Source of the DNA: Leuconostoc pseudomesenteroides KCTC 3652
Lineage (GTDB): Bacteria; Bacillota; Bacilli; Lactobacillales; Lactobacillaceae
NCBI RefSeq assembly: GCF_014634745.1
Contig: NZ_BMBP01000001.1
Coordinates: 421,607 to 485,606, forward strand
DNA length: 64,000 nucleotides
Direction of reading: 5' to 3'
Below, piece by piece: positions 35,637 through 45,250 of this stretch. The notes beneath the pieces are model-generated. The model worked only from the letters and a program-made list of their open reading frames with translations. It was not told the origin of the DNA and did not search any database. The translations under genes and the position numbers were made by a program. Positions within the stretch are counted from its first letter, which is position 1; the number at the start of each line of letters is the position of its first letter.

Positions 35637-36965
35637 TTATTTTACTAATGCGTTAACAACGTTTTCAAGATGAATACCGTGACTTGCTTTGAGCAAAATC
35701 ACGTCCCCGTTTTCACCTAACGTCTGTAAATCTGTGATTAATTCGGCTAACTGATCTGTTTCATATTGGTGCAAGTGCGTTGAATCAAAGCGCTGTTGCA
35801 AAATGGGATAAAGATACATCCCCATAAATTTTCCAACCAAGTAAACGCCATCAACATCCGCCTCTATCACCGTTTTTGCCAGACCAGCGTGCAATTTTTG
35901 CGTTTGCTCGCCTAATTCTAACATGTCTCCTAGCACAATGTACCGATGTGTACTAGGAATCATTTTCAGTGTTGCCAAAACGGCAGCTACAGCAGTTGGA
36001 TTTGAATTATAAACATCGCTAATCAAAGTCACGCCGTGAGCTGTCGTGAGCGTTTCAGTACGATTTTTAGTCAAATCAAAATGTTTTAGTGCCTTTGCGG
36101 CGTCTTTTGTGTCAATATGTAATAAGATACCCGCTGAAATCGCTGCGAGCGCATTCATTATATTATACCGACCTCTCAGCGGAATAGCAAATCGAGTATC
36201 ATCGAATGTGAAAGAAGTTTCAGCTTTATTTTCATCGATATCACTGATTTTCTTTCCAAAATGAACAACCGATTGATTAATAGCAGCTGTTGTCAACAAA
36301 GGTTCATCAAAAGGTATAATTAATGTGCCGTCAGCTTTTAGTCCTTGGGTGATTTCCAATTTTGCCTTAGCAATATTGGCACGCGTTTTGAAAAATTCAA
36401 TATGCGCCTCGCCAATCATCGTGATAATCGCGACATCTGGCAATGTCAATTCCGACAAAACAGACAGTTGCCCAAACCGATCCATACCCAATTCAACAAC
36501 GAGCACTTCAGTGTCTTCTGGCATCGTCAAAAGTGTTAGCGGTACACCGATTTCATTATTGAAGTTTTCGGGTGTTTTGAAAGTTTTATACCTCGTGGCA
36601 AAAACTGCAGCAGCCATATCTTTGGTGGTCGTTTTACCATTAGAGCCTGTGATTGCTACAACCTTGGGGTTAATATCTTGTCGTCGATATCGCGCCAACT
36701 TTTGCAGAGCCGTTAAAGTATCAGGCACTATCACGGCAGCAATAGTTGATGGTATTTGGTGTTGATTGTCAGCAAGTACAGCTACTGCGCCATGATTTAA
36801 TGCTTGTTCGATGTAATCATGTCCATCGTTTTGTGCTACTAATGCCACAAATAAATCACCAGGTTTAACTTGACGCGAGTCAAAAGAAACACCGCTAACA
36901 ACCACATCTCCAAATTGAACAGGTGCTTGTAAAATTTGTCCTATTTTTGATACCGAATAATTCAT
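35637..36965 (-). CDS. murF: UDP-MurNAc-tripeptide D-Ala-D-X ligase MurF
   Basis: MurF adds the terminal dipeptide (or depsipeptide) to the peptidoglycan precursor. The 442-residue protein has GSNGKTTT at 107-114, the carbamylated-Lys region and VISDVYNSNPTAVAAVL typical of MurF. Leuconostoc-type organisms use D-Ala-D-Lac, which their MurF must accept; the sequence alone does not prove it here. AAAGGA precedes ATG 36965, and the rlmCD stop lies one base upstream, so the two are co-translated. Confidence 0.94.
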   Translation of the reverse strand: MNYSVSKIGQILQAPVQFGDVVVSGVSFDSRQVKPGDLFVALVAQNDGHDYIEQALNHGAVAVLADNQHQIPSTIAAVIVPDTLTALQKLARYRRQDINPKVVAITGSNGKTTTKDMAAAVFATRYKTFKTPENFNNEIGVPLTLLTMPEDTEVLVVELGMDRFGQLSVLSELTLPDVAIITMIGEAHIEFFKTRANIAKAKLEITQGLKADGTLIIPFDEPLLTTAAINQSVVHFGKKISDIDENKAETSFTFDDTRFAIPLRGRYNIMNALAAISAGILLHIDTKDAAKALKHFDLTKNRTETLTTAHGVTLISDVYNSNPTAVAAVLATLKMIPSTHRYIVLGDMLELGEQTQKLHAGLAKTVIEADVDGVYLVGKFMGMYLYPILQQRFDSTHLHQYETDQLAELITDLQTLGENGDVILLKASHGIHLENVVNALVK

Positions 36966-36966
36966 G

Positions 36967-38358
36967 CTAATCCTTTCGAAATACAGTTATGCTTTCCACA
37001 TGGGACGTTTGTGGAAATTGGTCAACTGGTAGTATGGAGCCATCAATGTGATAACCTCGTCGAATGATTTCAACAGCATCTCTCGCAAGTGTTACAGGAT
37101 TGCAACTAATATATACAAATCGATTTGGTCCCATATCAACTGTTGCTTCAATTAATTCAGCAGTTAACCCACGCCGAGGCGGATCAACAAATACAACATC
37201 CGGTTTTAATCTTTCTTGTTGCCAGCGTTTAAACTGCTCAGGCGCATCAGCTAAAATGTATGTCGCGTTGGTAATCTGATTATTAACCAAATTCAACTGT
37301 GCATCAGCAACCGCACCAGGCACAACCTCAACACCAATCACCTTTTTAACACGATTAGCCACACTAATACCAATAGTGCCAATGCCCGAATACGCATCAA
37401 TAACAATATCATTCGCTTGTAATTCAGCTTTTTGAGCTGCTAAATCGTATAATATTTCAGTCATTTGCGGGTTAACTTGATAGAAAGAATTAGGACCAAT
37501 AATAAAATCATACCCTAACAACGTATCATGAATGGCATCTTCGCCCCATAGAGTCCTGTTATTAGGACTCAACAACACATACTCACGTTTTGGACTATAA
37601 TTTAATCGCAAGCTTTTTAATTCAGGTAATTGTGTGTGTATTTCATTAACAATTTCCGATTCATTAGGCAAAGTTGGCACGTCAGAAACTAAAACCACCA
37701 TTAATTCATGTGAATAATAACCTCTCCGAACCATAATATAACGGATTGCACCTTGCTGCGTATCTGGATCAAAGGCTGAAATTTGATATTTTTCCAAAAT
37801 ATCTCTAACGATTACAATTGCTTGATCAATTGCTTGGTCATTGACAAAATAATCTGTCATGGGCACTAATTCATGACTACCACGGCGATAAAATCCACTG
37901 GTTAATTTTTCATTTTGCCACTTCACCGGTACAATCGTCTTATTACGGTAATACGTTGGCTTTCGCATTCCAACAGTTGGTGCAACAGTCACTGTTAGAC
38001 CTTGTTTGGCAAATAATTTTTGAATTTGCTTTTGTTTCAAAACCAATTGTGCTTCATATTTTAAATTGACCAGAGGTGCTGTACCAGCTTCAATCAAGTA
38101 TTGACGGTGATTATTTTGTCTGGCATCGGAAGATACTATCCGCTCAATGACTTTTGCATAACCCGAAAATTTATCCACCTGTGTGACACATAGACGAATT
38201 TTCTCATTGGGAATAGCATCAGCAATATATAAAGGATAGTGTTCGGTTACGTGAACAATACCCATGCCATCAATACGAATGTCATCCACAACTGCCGTTA
38301 TTTCCTGCCCTAATTTAACCGGTAAAATTGTACGTGCGATAGTTCTGCCCTCATACAT
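36967..38358 (-). CDS. rlmCD: 23S rRNA uracil-5-methyltransferase RlmCD
   Basis: A 463-residue TrmA/RumA-family enzyme. An N-terminal TRAM domain (about 10-70) binds RNA; the catalytic part has DAYSGIGTIGI for SAM, FVDPPRRGL and the Cys in VYISCNPVTLARD. In Bacillus a single such protein methylates both U747 and U1939 of 23S rRNA. The start ATG 38358 is unusual: its SD (GGTGAG) is the 3' arm of the rpmE2 terminator and TTTTTT lies directly before ATG. It leads into murF. Confidence 0.9.
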   Translation of the reverse strand: MYEGRTIARTILPVKLGQEITAVVDDIRIDGMGIVHVTEHYPLYIADAIPNEKIRLCVTQVDKFSGYAKVIERIVSSDARQNNHRQYLIEAGTAPLVNLKYEAQLVLKQKQIQKLFAKQGLTVTVAPTVGMRKPTYYRNKTIVPVKWQNEKLTSGFYRRGSHELVPMTDYFVNDQAIDQAIVIVRDILEKYQISAFDPDTQQGAIRYIMVRRGYYSHELMVVLVSDVPTLPNESEIVNEIHTQLPELKSLRLNYSPKREYVLLSPNNRTLWGEDAIHDTLLGYDFIIGPNSFYQVNPQMTEILYDLAAQKAELQANDIVIDAYSGIGTIGISVANRVKKVIGVEVVPGAVADAQLNLVNNQITNATYILADAPEQFKRWQQERLKPDVVFVDPPRRGLTAELIEATVDMGPNRFVYISCNPVTLARDAVEIIRRGYHIDGSILPVDQFPQTSHVESITVFRKD

Positions 38359-38362
38359 AAAA

Positions 38363-38384
38363 AACGCTCACCAAGGTGAACGTT
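38363..38384 (-). terminator. rpmE2 terminator overlapping the rlmCD translation start
   Basis: AACGTTCACC (38384-38375) pairs with GGTGAGCGTT (38372-38363) around a 2-base loop, followed by TTTTTT and then the rlmCD ATG. The 3' arm is also its only SD-like sequence. Confidence 0.85.
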
Positions 38385-38397
38385 TTTGAATGAACAA

Positions 38398-38664
38398 TTA
38401 CTTGTCTTCGTTGTTCTTGAAACCAAATCCAGCAAACTTTTTGTTGAACTTGTCGACTGCACCATCGGCTTGAGTAAACTTTTGCTTACCAGTATAAAAT
38501 GGGTGTGAGTCTGATGTAATATCCATACGGATTGATGGATACTCTTTACCTTCAAATTCAGTTGTTGTATCAGATGTCACAGTAGAAGCTGACAAGAACT
38601 TCTTACCTGTTGAAGCATCGACGAACACAACTGCGTGATAATCTGGGTGAATTTCTGCTTGCAT
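38398..38664 (-). CDS. rpmE2: 50S ribosomal protein L31 type B
   Basis: An 88-residue L31 of the type without the Cys zinc site: [10 protein letters not shown] at the start, then [13 protein letters not shown] and [12 protein letters not shown]. Type B copies replace zinc-containing L31 under zinc limitation in species that have both. AAGGAG is 9 bases before ATG, and that SD is partly held in a small CTTAG/CTAAG hairpin. The promoter TTGCAT, 17 bases, TACAAT lies upstream. Confidence 0.96.
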   Translation of the reverse strand: MQAEIHPDYHAVVFVDASTGKKFLSASTVTSDTTTEFEGKEYPSIRMDITSDSHPFYTGKQKFTQADGAVDKFNKKFAGFGFKNNEDK

Positions 38665-38676
38665 GATTCGTTTCTC

Positions 38677-38733
38677 CTTAGCGCCCTAAGTCTCGTGACC
38701 TAGAGTCAGTTATTAACTAGATAATTGTATCAA
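38677..38733 (-). promoter_or_regulatory. rpmE2 leader hairpin, possible L31 autoregulation site
   Basis: In the leader, CTTAG (38690-38686) can pair with CTAAG (38681-38677), the latter running into the SD GGAG. A second pair, CTAG (38733 region) with CTAG further down, is possible. Ribosomal protein L31 leaders in other Firmicutes work by blocking the SD. Confidence 0.35.
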
Positions 38734-38756
38734 AATTTCTATTAACATGCAACTGT

Positions 38757-40043
38757 TTAAGGCATCAAATTAATCAAATCAATCCCTTCAATTGTCACAT
38801 CAGCGCCCAAATGGCTTAACTTTTCTTGAATGCGATCATAACCACGCAAAATATGATCCGCATCATTAATGACAGTTTCGCCTTCTGCCATAATAGCAGC
38901 AATAACAAGTGCTGCCCCTGCTCGAATTTCTGCTGCCTGAACGCTCGTTCCTAATAGACGTGGTGATTGATTGATTTTGATTTGTCCAGGAACAGCTGAA
39001 TCAATATCGCCACCCATTCGACGTAGTTCAGCGATATGCTTCACTCGTTTGGGGTAAATCGTATCGACAATTGTACTTTCGCCTTTGGCTAACAATAGCA
39101 ACGGTGTAATTGGCTGTTGCAGGTCAGTCGCAAAACCAGGATAAGGCATTGTCTTAATAGCCACAGGCTTTAATTCATCAGACTTATAAACATGAATGGC
39201 ATCTTCACCAATATCTAAGTTAACGCCCATTTCAATCAGTTTAGACGTATATGATTCTAAATGTTCTGGAATGACGTTTTTAATCGTTACGCCGTCACCG
39301 AATGCAGCAGCCATACTCATATACGTGCCAGCCTCAATCCGATCCGGAATAACCGTATGTGTGTTTCGCGCTTTCAAACTAGGTACGCCAGCAATACGAA
39401 TTGTATCGGTTCCAGCACCACGAATACTAGCACCCATGTTATTTAAGAATGTTACGATATCGATAATTTCAGGCTCACGTGCAGCATTTTCAATGATCGT
39501 CTGCCCTTTAGCACGCACGGCTGCCAAGATAATATTAATTGTTGCACCCACAGAAACTGTATCCAGAGCGACACGCGCACCAATCAAGCCATGGCTGGTA
39601 GCGTCTATGTGAATAATATCGTTGACTTCAGTCACCGTCGCTCCCAACGCCTCAAATCCTTTGATGTGTTGGTCAATTGGACGTCGTCCTAAATTATCAC
39701 CACCAGGGAAAGTTACTGTCGCACGACCAAAACGGCCTAGTAAGGCGCCCATAAAATAGTATGAGGCCCGCAACGACTTAATTGCACCGCTTGGTAAATC
39801 ACTTTCAGTAATATGTGTTGGGTCAATTGTCAATTCACCATTTTCAAACGTTGAACTGACATTCATTGCTTGCAAAATTAGCTGCAAATTCTTGACATCC
39901 AAAATTTGTGGCACTGTATCAAATTTAACTGGTGTATCAGCTAAAATTGCCGCTGGAATCAGTGCTACTGTTGAATTTTTAGCGCCACCAATAGTGACTT
40001 CACCACGTAAACGATGGCCGCCTTGTACGATTATTTTTGCCAT
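38757..40043 (-). CDS. murA: UDP-GlcNAc 1-carboxyvinyltransferase MurA, Cys-to-Asp active-site form
   Basis: MurA transfers enolpyruvate to UDP-GlcNAc, the first committed step of peptidoglycan synthesis. The 428-residue protein starts with [17 protein letters not shown] (Lys22-Asn23 conserved). The catalytic loop reads [13 protein letters not shown]: residue 116, normally the Cys attacked by fosfomycin, is Asp. Asp forms elsewhere remain active but insensitive to fosfomycin. ATG 40043 follows AGGA; an upstream in-frame start at 40073 is rejected. TTGAGT, 17 bases, TATAAT is its promoter. Confidence 0.94.
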   Translation of the reverse strand: MAKIIVQGGHRLRGEVTIGGAKNSTVALIPAAILADTPVKFDTVPQILDVKNLQLILQAMNVSSTFENGELTIDPTHITESDLPSGAIKSLRASYYFMGALLGRFGRATVTFPGGDNLGRRPIDQHIKGFEALGATVTEVNDIIHIDATSHGLIGARVALDTVSVGATINIILAAVRAKGQTIIENAAREPEIIDIVTFLNNMGASIRGAGTDTIRIAGVPSLKARNTHTVIPDRIEAGTYMSMAAAFGDGVTIKNVIPEHLESYTSKLIEMGVNLDIGEDAIHVYKSDELKPVAIKTMPYPGFATDLQQPITPLLLLAKGESTIVDTIYPKRVKHIAELRRMGGDIDSAVPGQIKINQSPRLLGTSVQAAEIRAGAALVIAAIMAEGETVINDADHILRGYDRIQEKLSHLGADVTIEGIDLINLMP

Positions 40044-40076
40044 GAAATTATCCTGTAACTTTATAGTCTGCATTCA

Positions 40077-40105
40077 ATTATAACGTGTTTTCAAGCACAA
40101 CTCAA
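40077..40105 (-). promoter_or_regulatory. Promoter of murA
   Basis: TTGAGT (40105-40100), 17 bases, TATAAT (40082-40077) on the minus strand, 33 bases before the start codon. Confidence 0.65.
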
Positions 40106-40123
40106 ATTAAATTAGAAAAATAA

Positions 40124-42580
40124 TCAACGAATCGTCACATTAAATTGCGATTGTAATCCGCTTATAACGCTTTCAAAATCAGCATTAACCTCAGCCTCAA
40201 CAAGCGTTTCATCATTATCTTGATACGTCAGAGTATAAGCCAAAGACTTCTTGTTTTCTGGTAAATTATTACCTGTATATTCATCAAATAATGTCACATC
40301 AACTAAATGATGCCCAGCAGTTTTGTGAATGGTATCTTCAATTTCAGCTGATGAAACCTGGCTGTCTACTAGCAGCGCTATGTCTCGGCTCATTTGAGGA
40401 AAGCGTGAAATAGGCCGATAAGAGACACTCGAATGGACATTTTTCAACACAGCAAAAATATTCAACTCGAAACCGAACACTGGTGACAATTTTTGCGCTT
40501 TCGTCAAACGCGGATGAATTTGTCCTACAAATCCCAAGTATTCTGTGCCCGCATAGACATCGGCTGTTTGGCCAGGATGCATATTAAGATGGCGACTTGT
40601 TGCTTGATAACTGACGTCACTTACACCAATCTGTTGTAAGTAACTTTCAACCACACCCTTCATATCATAGAAATCAACTGCTTTTGCCTGTTTACCCTTT
40701 TGCCAAGTTGATTCAAGACGACTACCCGTTAATACCCCAGCCACATGTTCAATTTCTGCTGGCTGCTGATCTTCTTGTTTGGCAATAAAAACACGTCCTT
40801 GCTCATATAGCGCAATATCATGAACAGCGTGTGCTGCATTATAAACAACATCATCTAAAAGACCAGCCAATAAATTTTGTCGTGCAGTTGTTCGATCCGA
40901 GCTCATTGGATAGTCAAGTGTCACGACGCTGTCTGCCGAATTTTCAGCAAATAGTTGTGCCTTGTTGGGTGTCGTTAAGACATAGGAAATGGCCTGATTT
41001 AATCCCAATGATTCCAAAATACGTCGAGTCCCTCTGATTTGACGTTGCAGCAAGCTCAACTTACCTGGCGTTGTTGGACCATACGGTAATGTCAATGGCA
41101 AATTATCATAACCAAATAGTCTTGCCACTTCTTCAATCAAATCTGCTTCGATACTGATATCTGGTCTCCGCGCAGGAACATCAACTAAAATCTGATCACC
41201 ATTAATCTGATATGTGAATGCTAATTGATCAAAATAACCTGCAATTGCAGCCACATCAAGAGATGTGCCCAATATTTGATTAACCCGTTTAGCAGTTAAT
41301 GAAAGATGCACGGCTTCACGTTGCTGATTAGCCGCTTCGATACGACCACGTGCCACCTGACCATCAGCTAAATCATCTGCCAAACTTGCAGCATGATCTA
41401 AAGCAGTGAACGTATTGTCCCAGTTAACACCACGTTCAAATCGTGCCGAAGCTTCTGAATGCAAATTATGTCGACGTGCTGTGGCGCGAATAAGACTTGG
41501 ATTAAAAATAGCACCTTCAATCACAATATTTTTGGTGTTGGCATCAACTTCTGAACTAGTGCCACCCATAACACCGGCTAACATTAAACCATCTTGTCCG
41601 CTGGCAATGACAATATCTTTTCCAGATCGAAGTGCCCGATTTTGACCGTCTAATGTGACCAAAGACTCATTATCATTGGCAAGACGAACATGAATATCTT
41701 TGTGTGATAACTTGTCCAAATCAAAGGCATGTAGGGGTTGTCCATACATTAACATCATATAGTTGGTAATATCAACTATATTATTGATTGGCCTCATGCC
41801 TGCGTTCCACAACTTTTTTTGTAACCACAGCGGTGAATCCTTCACCGTAACTTGATTTACAACCCGCAATGCGTATTTTGGTGCCAAAGACGGGTCATCA
41901 ATCTGAATCGATATCTGGCTATCGGCCGGTGTTTCATATTCAATTAATTCAAAGTCGGGTTCTTGAACCTTCACCTGTCGCATTGCGCCAAACTCATATG
42001 CTGTTCCGATCATTGAAAGCATATCAGAGCGATTTGGTGTTAGGTCCGTATCTAAGACTGGTTCATTCATCCCCAAAGCCGCAATTGCGTCATCGCCAGG
42101 TTTTACACCATCATCTGGTCCAAAAACATAAATACCGGCCTCAAAATCTTTAGGTGCAATCTTGTTATCAAATCCTATTTCTTGTAACGCAACCAACATG
42201 CCATAAGACATTTGTCCTCGTAATGACACTGCAGAAAGCGTCACTAATTCGCCACTACCATGATTGATAATATGGGCACCAACTTTGGCCAAAATAACAA
42301 ATTGACCGGCAGCGACATTGGGCGCTCCAGTAACAATTTGAATCGGTTCAGATTCACCAGCATCAATCTGTGTAATAACCATATGATCTGAATCTGGATG
42401 TGGGTTAACGCTCAAAACCTTTGCCACAACCAAACCATCTTGTTGTCGCGCAATAGTGGTATAGCTATCAATTTCAACACTTGTACGCGCAACTTGCTCA
42501 GCCAGTTGATTAACAGCAACCTCATCCAAAGCAAGCGGCTCATCCAAATATTCATTTAACCAAGCTAAACTCGTTTTCAT
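40124..42580 (-). CDS. pheT: Phenylalanyl-tRNA synthetase beta subunit
   Basis: An 818-residue PheT: an N-terminal tRNA-binding EMAP-like domain (about 40-150, with HPDSDHMVITQ), B3/B4 editing domain, B5 repeats and the C-terminal ferredoxin-like anticodon-binding domain (RFPQMSRDIALLV). It forms the tetrameric enzyme with PheS. AAGGGG is 9 bases before ATG; the pheS stop is two bases upstream. Expression follows from the T-box before pheS. Confidence 0.97.
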   Translation of the reverse strand: MKTSLAWLNEYLDEPLALDEVAVNQLAEQVARTSVEIDSYTTIARQQDGLVVAKVLSVNPHPDSDHMVITQIDAGESEPIQIVTGAPNVAAGQFVILAKVGAHIINHGSGELVTLSAVSLRGQMSYGMLVALQEIGFDNKIAPKDFEAGIYVFGPDDGVKPGDDAIAALGMNEPVLDTDLTPNRSDMLSMIGTAYEFGAMRQVKVQEPDFELIEYETPADSQISIQIDDPSLAPKYALRVVNQVTVKDSPLWLQKKLWNAGMRPINNIVDITNYMMLMYGQPLHAFDLDKLSHKDIHVRLANDNESLVTLDGQNRALRSGKDIVIASGQDGLMLAGVMGGTSSEVDANTKNIVIEGAIFNPSLIRATARRHNLHSEASARFERGVNWDNTFTALDHAASLADDLADGQVARGRIEAANQQREAVHLSLTAKRVNQILGTSLDVAAIAGYFDQLAFTYQINGDQILVDVPARRPDISIEADLIEEVARLFGYDNLPLTLPYGPTTPGKLSLLQRQIRGTRRILESLGLNQAISYVLTTPNKAQLFAENSADSVVTLDYPMSSDRTTARQNLLAGLLDDVVYNAAHAVHDIALYEQGRVFIAKQEDQQPAEIEHVAGVLTGSRLESTWQKGKQAKAVDFYDMKGVVESYLQQIGVSDVSYQATSRHLNMHPGQTADVYAGTEYLGFVGQIHPRLTKAQKLSPVFGFELNIFAVLKNVHSSVSYRPISRFPQMSRDIALLVDSQVSSAEIEDTIHKTAGHHLVDVTLFDEYTGNNLPENKKSLAYTLTYQDNDETLVEAEVNADFESVISGLQSQFNVTIR

Positions 42581-42582
42581 GA

Positions 42583-43632
42583 TTAATTCCCCTTCCGATT
42601 AAATTGTGACAAAAACCGAACATCATTCAGATAGAATTGTCGAATATCATCTACACCATACTTCAACATTGCAAGTCGATCCGGTCCCAATCCAAAGGCA
42701 AACCCTGAATATTTTTCAGGATCAACACCGTCCATGCGTAATACATTGGGATGCGTCATACCCGCTCCCAAAACTTCAATCCATTTAATATCTTCTGGTT
42801 TTGTATCAGGTGTCACCTCATCCCAGGAAACATCGACTTCAACAGACGGTTCCGTAAATGGAAAGTATGATGGGCGCATCCGAATTTGATGCTTTTCGCC
42901 GAACAATTCCTGCATAACGGATAATAAAGTGCCCTTTAAGTCTGCCATAGTAATATTTTCACCAACAACCATGCCTTCAACTTGATGGAATTGGTGCGAA
43001 TGTGTGGCATCATCAGTATCACGACGGTAAACTTTTCCCGGTGCAATCATTTTAAGAGGCCCCTTAGAAAAATCATGTTTCTCTAATGAACGTGACTGAA
43101 CAGGTGAGGTCTGCGTGCGAAGCAAAATTTCTGGCGTAATATAAAATGTATCCTGCATGTCACGGGCTGGATGATCTTTAGGCAAGTTTTCTCTTTCGAA
43201 ATTATACTCATCCGTCTCAACTTCTGGTGAATCAACTGTATCATCAATTACTTGAAAGCCAAGACCCAAAAAATGTTGCTCAATTTCATCAATAATCTGT
43301 TGTAATACGTGCGGTTGACCAATTAGTGCTTTGGTGCCTGGCATTGTGACGTCAATTTTTTCTGCTTCCAACTGCTTGGACAAAGCTGCTTCTGCCTCAG
43401 CAGCTTTTTTTTCGGCCAATAATTCAGTAATCGTTTGCCGAACATCATTGCCAATTTCACCGACTGCTTTACGATTTTCAGCAGCGACATCCTTCATGCC
43501 CTTCAATAAAGCAGTCAACTCACCTTTTTTGCCCAATAATTTAACACGCAATTGTTCAATATCGGCATCTTGTGAATTAATACGTGAAACAGCAGATTGT
43601 TTCAGCTGTTTTAAATCATCAATTAAACTCAT
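42583..43632 (-). CDS. pheS: Phenylalanyl-tRNA synthetase alpha subunit
   Basis: A 349-residue class II synthetase: a coiled-coil N-terminus (about 1-85) for tRNA, then motif 2 ([14 protein letters not shown]) and motif 3 ([16 protein letters not shown]). ATG 43632 gives a 6-base spacing from AAAGGA, better than the adjacent ATG at 43635. It charges tRNA-Phe with PheT and is controlled by the T-box upstream. Confidence 0.97.
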   Translation of the reverse strand: MSLIDDLKQLKQSAVSRINSQDADIEQLRVKLLGKKGELTALLKGMKDVAAENRKAVGEIGNDVRQTITELLAEKKAAEAEAALSKQLEAEKIDVTMPGTKALIGQPHVLQQIIDEIEQHFLGLGFQVIDDTVDSPEVETDEYNFERENLPKDHPARDMQDTFYITPEILLRTQTSPVQSRSLEKHDFSKGPLKMIAPGKVYRRDTDDATHSHQFHQVEGMVVGENITMADLKGTLLSVMQELFGEKHQIRMRPSYFPFTEPSVEVDVSWDEVTPDTKPEDIKWIEVLGAGMTHPNVLRMDGVDPEKYSGFAFGLGPDRLAMLKYGVDDIRQFYLNDVRFLSQFNRKGN

Positions 43633-43650
43633 CATTTTTCCTTTCTAACA

Positions 43651-43868
43651 AAAAATCCCATGTTATCTCAAAAAAGATAACATGGGACGTCAAATAAACG
43701 CGGTACCACCCAAATTTCTGAACATCGCCAGCTTTGGTGTCCGTAACGTGGACTAGCGTTGGCGATTAAGCCATTACTCCTGACTGAAATTCATCATTAG
43801 CTACCCACGGTCTTCCACTATTCACCGCTCGCTATTGGCGCTTAATCATTACTAGGTCATTCATCGCA
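43651..43868 (-). promoter_or_regulatory. T-box leader of pheS-pheT
   Basis: The T-box core GGGTGGTACCGCG is at 43711-43699. A terminator follows: TCCCATGTTATCT pairs with AGATAACATGGGA (43687-43656) before TTTTTT. Upstream, TGAATTTCAG in the stem I specifier loop presents TTC, a Phe codon, matching the downstream genes. Confidence 0.95.
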
Positions 43869-43882
43869 ATCTTACTATGTCT

Positions 43883-43911
43883 ATTGTATCAAACTTCTGT
43901 CATGCTGTCAG
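43883..43911 (-). promoter_or_regulatory. Promoter of the Phe T-box, inside the hxlR 3' end
   Basis: CTGACA (43911-43906), 17 bases, TACAAT (43888-43883) on the minus strand. The -35 box lies in the coding end of the HxlR gene, so the pheST transcript starts at its stop codon. Confidence 0.65.
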
Positions 43912-44257
43912 GCACTTCGAGTTTTGCAACATTATTGAATTTATCAGCCCATTCGTGAACTGCTTTCATCATTGGTCGCATCGCTTCGCCAGCCTCAGTC
44001 AATTTGTATTCAATCAAATTAGAATCTTCATAAGTTTGACGAATCACTAAATGCGCTGCTTCTAGTTCTTTTAAACGCTCGACCAAAACGCGGTCTGAGC
44101 AAGCTGGAATAGCACGTGAAATTTCTAAAAACCGCTTTGGACCACTGACCAGTAACGTTTCAATAATCATTCCGTTCCATTTACGACCAAGAATTTCGAA
44201 TGTTTTTGTAAAATTTTGACATAAAAGATTTTCTGTATGTTCTGCCAACTTTGCCAT
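43889..44257 (-). CDS. HxlR family transcriptional regulator
   Basis: A 122-residue winged-helix protein: the stretch LGRKWNGMIIETLLVSGPKRFLEISRAIPACSDRVLVERLKELEAAHLV is the HxlR DNA-binding fold. One Cys near the N-terminus (LLCQNF) and one in the recognition helix (PACSDR) match positions that sense electrophiles in related regulators. GGAGG precedes ATG 44257. It follows the dehydrogenase gene by 63 bases and may be part of the cdd-ndt operon. Its target is not known. Confidence 0.85.
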   Translation of the reverse strand: MAKLAEHTENLLCQNFTKTFEILGRKWNGMIIETLLVSGPKRFLEISRAIPACSDRVLVERLKELEAAHLVIRQTYEDSNLIEYKLTEAGEAMRPMMKAVHEWADKFNNVAKLEVPDSMTEV

Positions 44258-44320
44258 AATTATTCCTCCAGGCTCTTGTGTTCATTCTAACACAATCTTA
44301 TACTATTGACAAAAAGTAAG

Positions 44321-45250
44321 CTAATTAACAGGGAAACGTGGTTGCCCCCCTGATAAGACTCTGACAATATCTTCCGCTGCTTTAATGGCAACATTATCCA
44401 TTGCTTCTTGCGAAATCATGGCGACATGTGGCGTCACAAATGCATTGGGTAATTGTAGTAATGGATTATCAGCACTAATTGGTTCATGTTCGACAACGTC
44501 CAAACCAGCGCCAGCAATCACATCATTTTTCAGGGCATCAATCAATGCTGCTTCGTCAATCAATGCACCCCGCCCAATATTAACTAGCACCGCTGAAGAT
44601 TTCATCTTTGAAAAAACATCTGCGTTAATCATGTGCGTCGTTTCTGGTGTTGCTGGTAACGCGGTCACAATAAAGTCAGATTGTTCATAAATTTCGTCTA
44701 GCGTGGCCATCCGACCGTTCACTACCTCATGTGAATGTCTTGCGTAAGCTAAAACATTCACATCAAAACCAGTTAACAATCGATCGATATTTTGACCAAT
44801 GTGCCCAAAACCAATAATTCCTACTGTTTTGCCTGATATTTCCTGGCCATTATGCGCTGATAAGTATGCGGCATTTGTTGCATCTGTGAGTAATTCACGA
44901 CGCTGGTAATACAGGCGACCAGCCATCAACATGTGCATGATAGCCGTCTCGGCAACAGCGGTAGCATTTGCACCAGGTGTATTTGTCACGACAATATCAT
45001 GCTTGGCGGCAGCAGCCAAATCAACGTTATCATAACCGACACCGTGTCGTGCAATCACTTTCAAATTAGGCATCTTAGCCATCAATGATTCACCAAAAGG
45101 GTGCATCATTATCAGAATACCATCAACGTCTGTGTGCGACAAAAAGTCATCGTCACTCGCCTGATCGCTAATAATAACCTCGAAACCCTTTTCTTCCAAA
45201 TATTTAACCGCTTTTTTTGCTGTTAAATTCGCAACCAAAACTTTTTTCAT
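44321..45250 (-). CDS. D-isomer-specific 2-hydroxyacid dehydrogenase
   Basis: A 309-residue NAD-dependent dehydrogenase: GIIGFGHIGQN binds NAD, and the catalytic residues are Arg in NIGRGALID, Glu in EHEP and His in TPHVAMIS. It resembles phosphoglycerate or glyoxylate-type enzymes, not clearly the main D-lactate dehydrogenase. The start shares one base with the ndt stop (TAATG), tying it to a nucleoside salvage operon, which is an odd pairing. Substrate unknown; reduction of a 2-oxoacid derived from sugar metabolism is plausible. Confidence 0.88.
   Translation of the reverse strand: MKKVLVANLTAKKAVKYLEEKGFEVIISDQASDDDFLSHTDVDGILIMMHPFGESLMAKMPNLKVIARHGVGYDNVDLAAAAKHDIVVTNTPGANATAVAETAIMHMLMAGRLYYQRRELLTDATNAAYLSAHNGQEISGKTVGIIGFGHIGQNIDRLLTGFDVNVLAYARHSHEVVNGRMATLDEIYEQSDFIVTALPATPETTHMINADVFSKMKSSAVLVNIGRGALIDEAALIDALKNDVIAGAGLDVVEHEPISADNPLLQLPNAFVTPHVAMISQEAMDNVAIKAAEDIVRVLSGGQPRFPVN

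Noticed and set aside
36325..36765. 146-codon open frame on the plus strand opposite murF
   Set aside because: Shadow of the murF coding strand; no SD, no family features, composition mirrors the antisense frame.
39196..39612. 138-codon open frame on the plus strand opposite murA
   Set aside because: Antisense shadow of a well-conserved gene, without SD or promoter.
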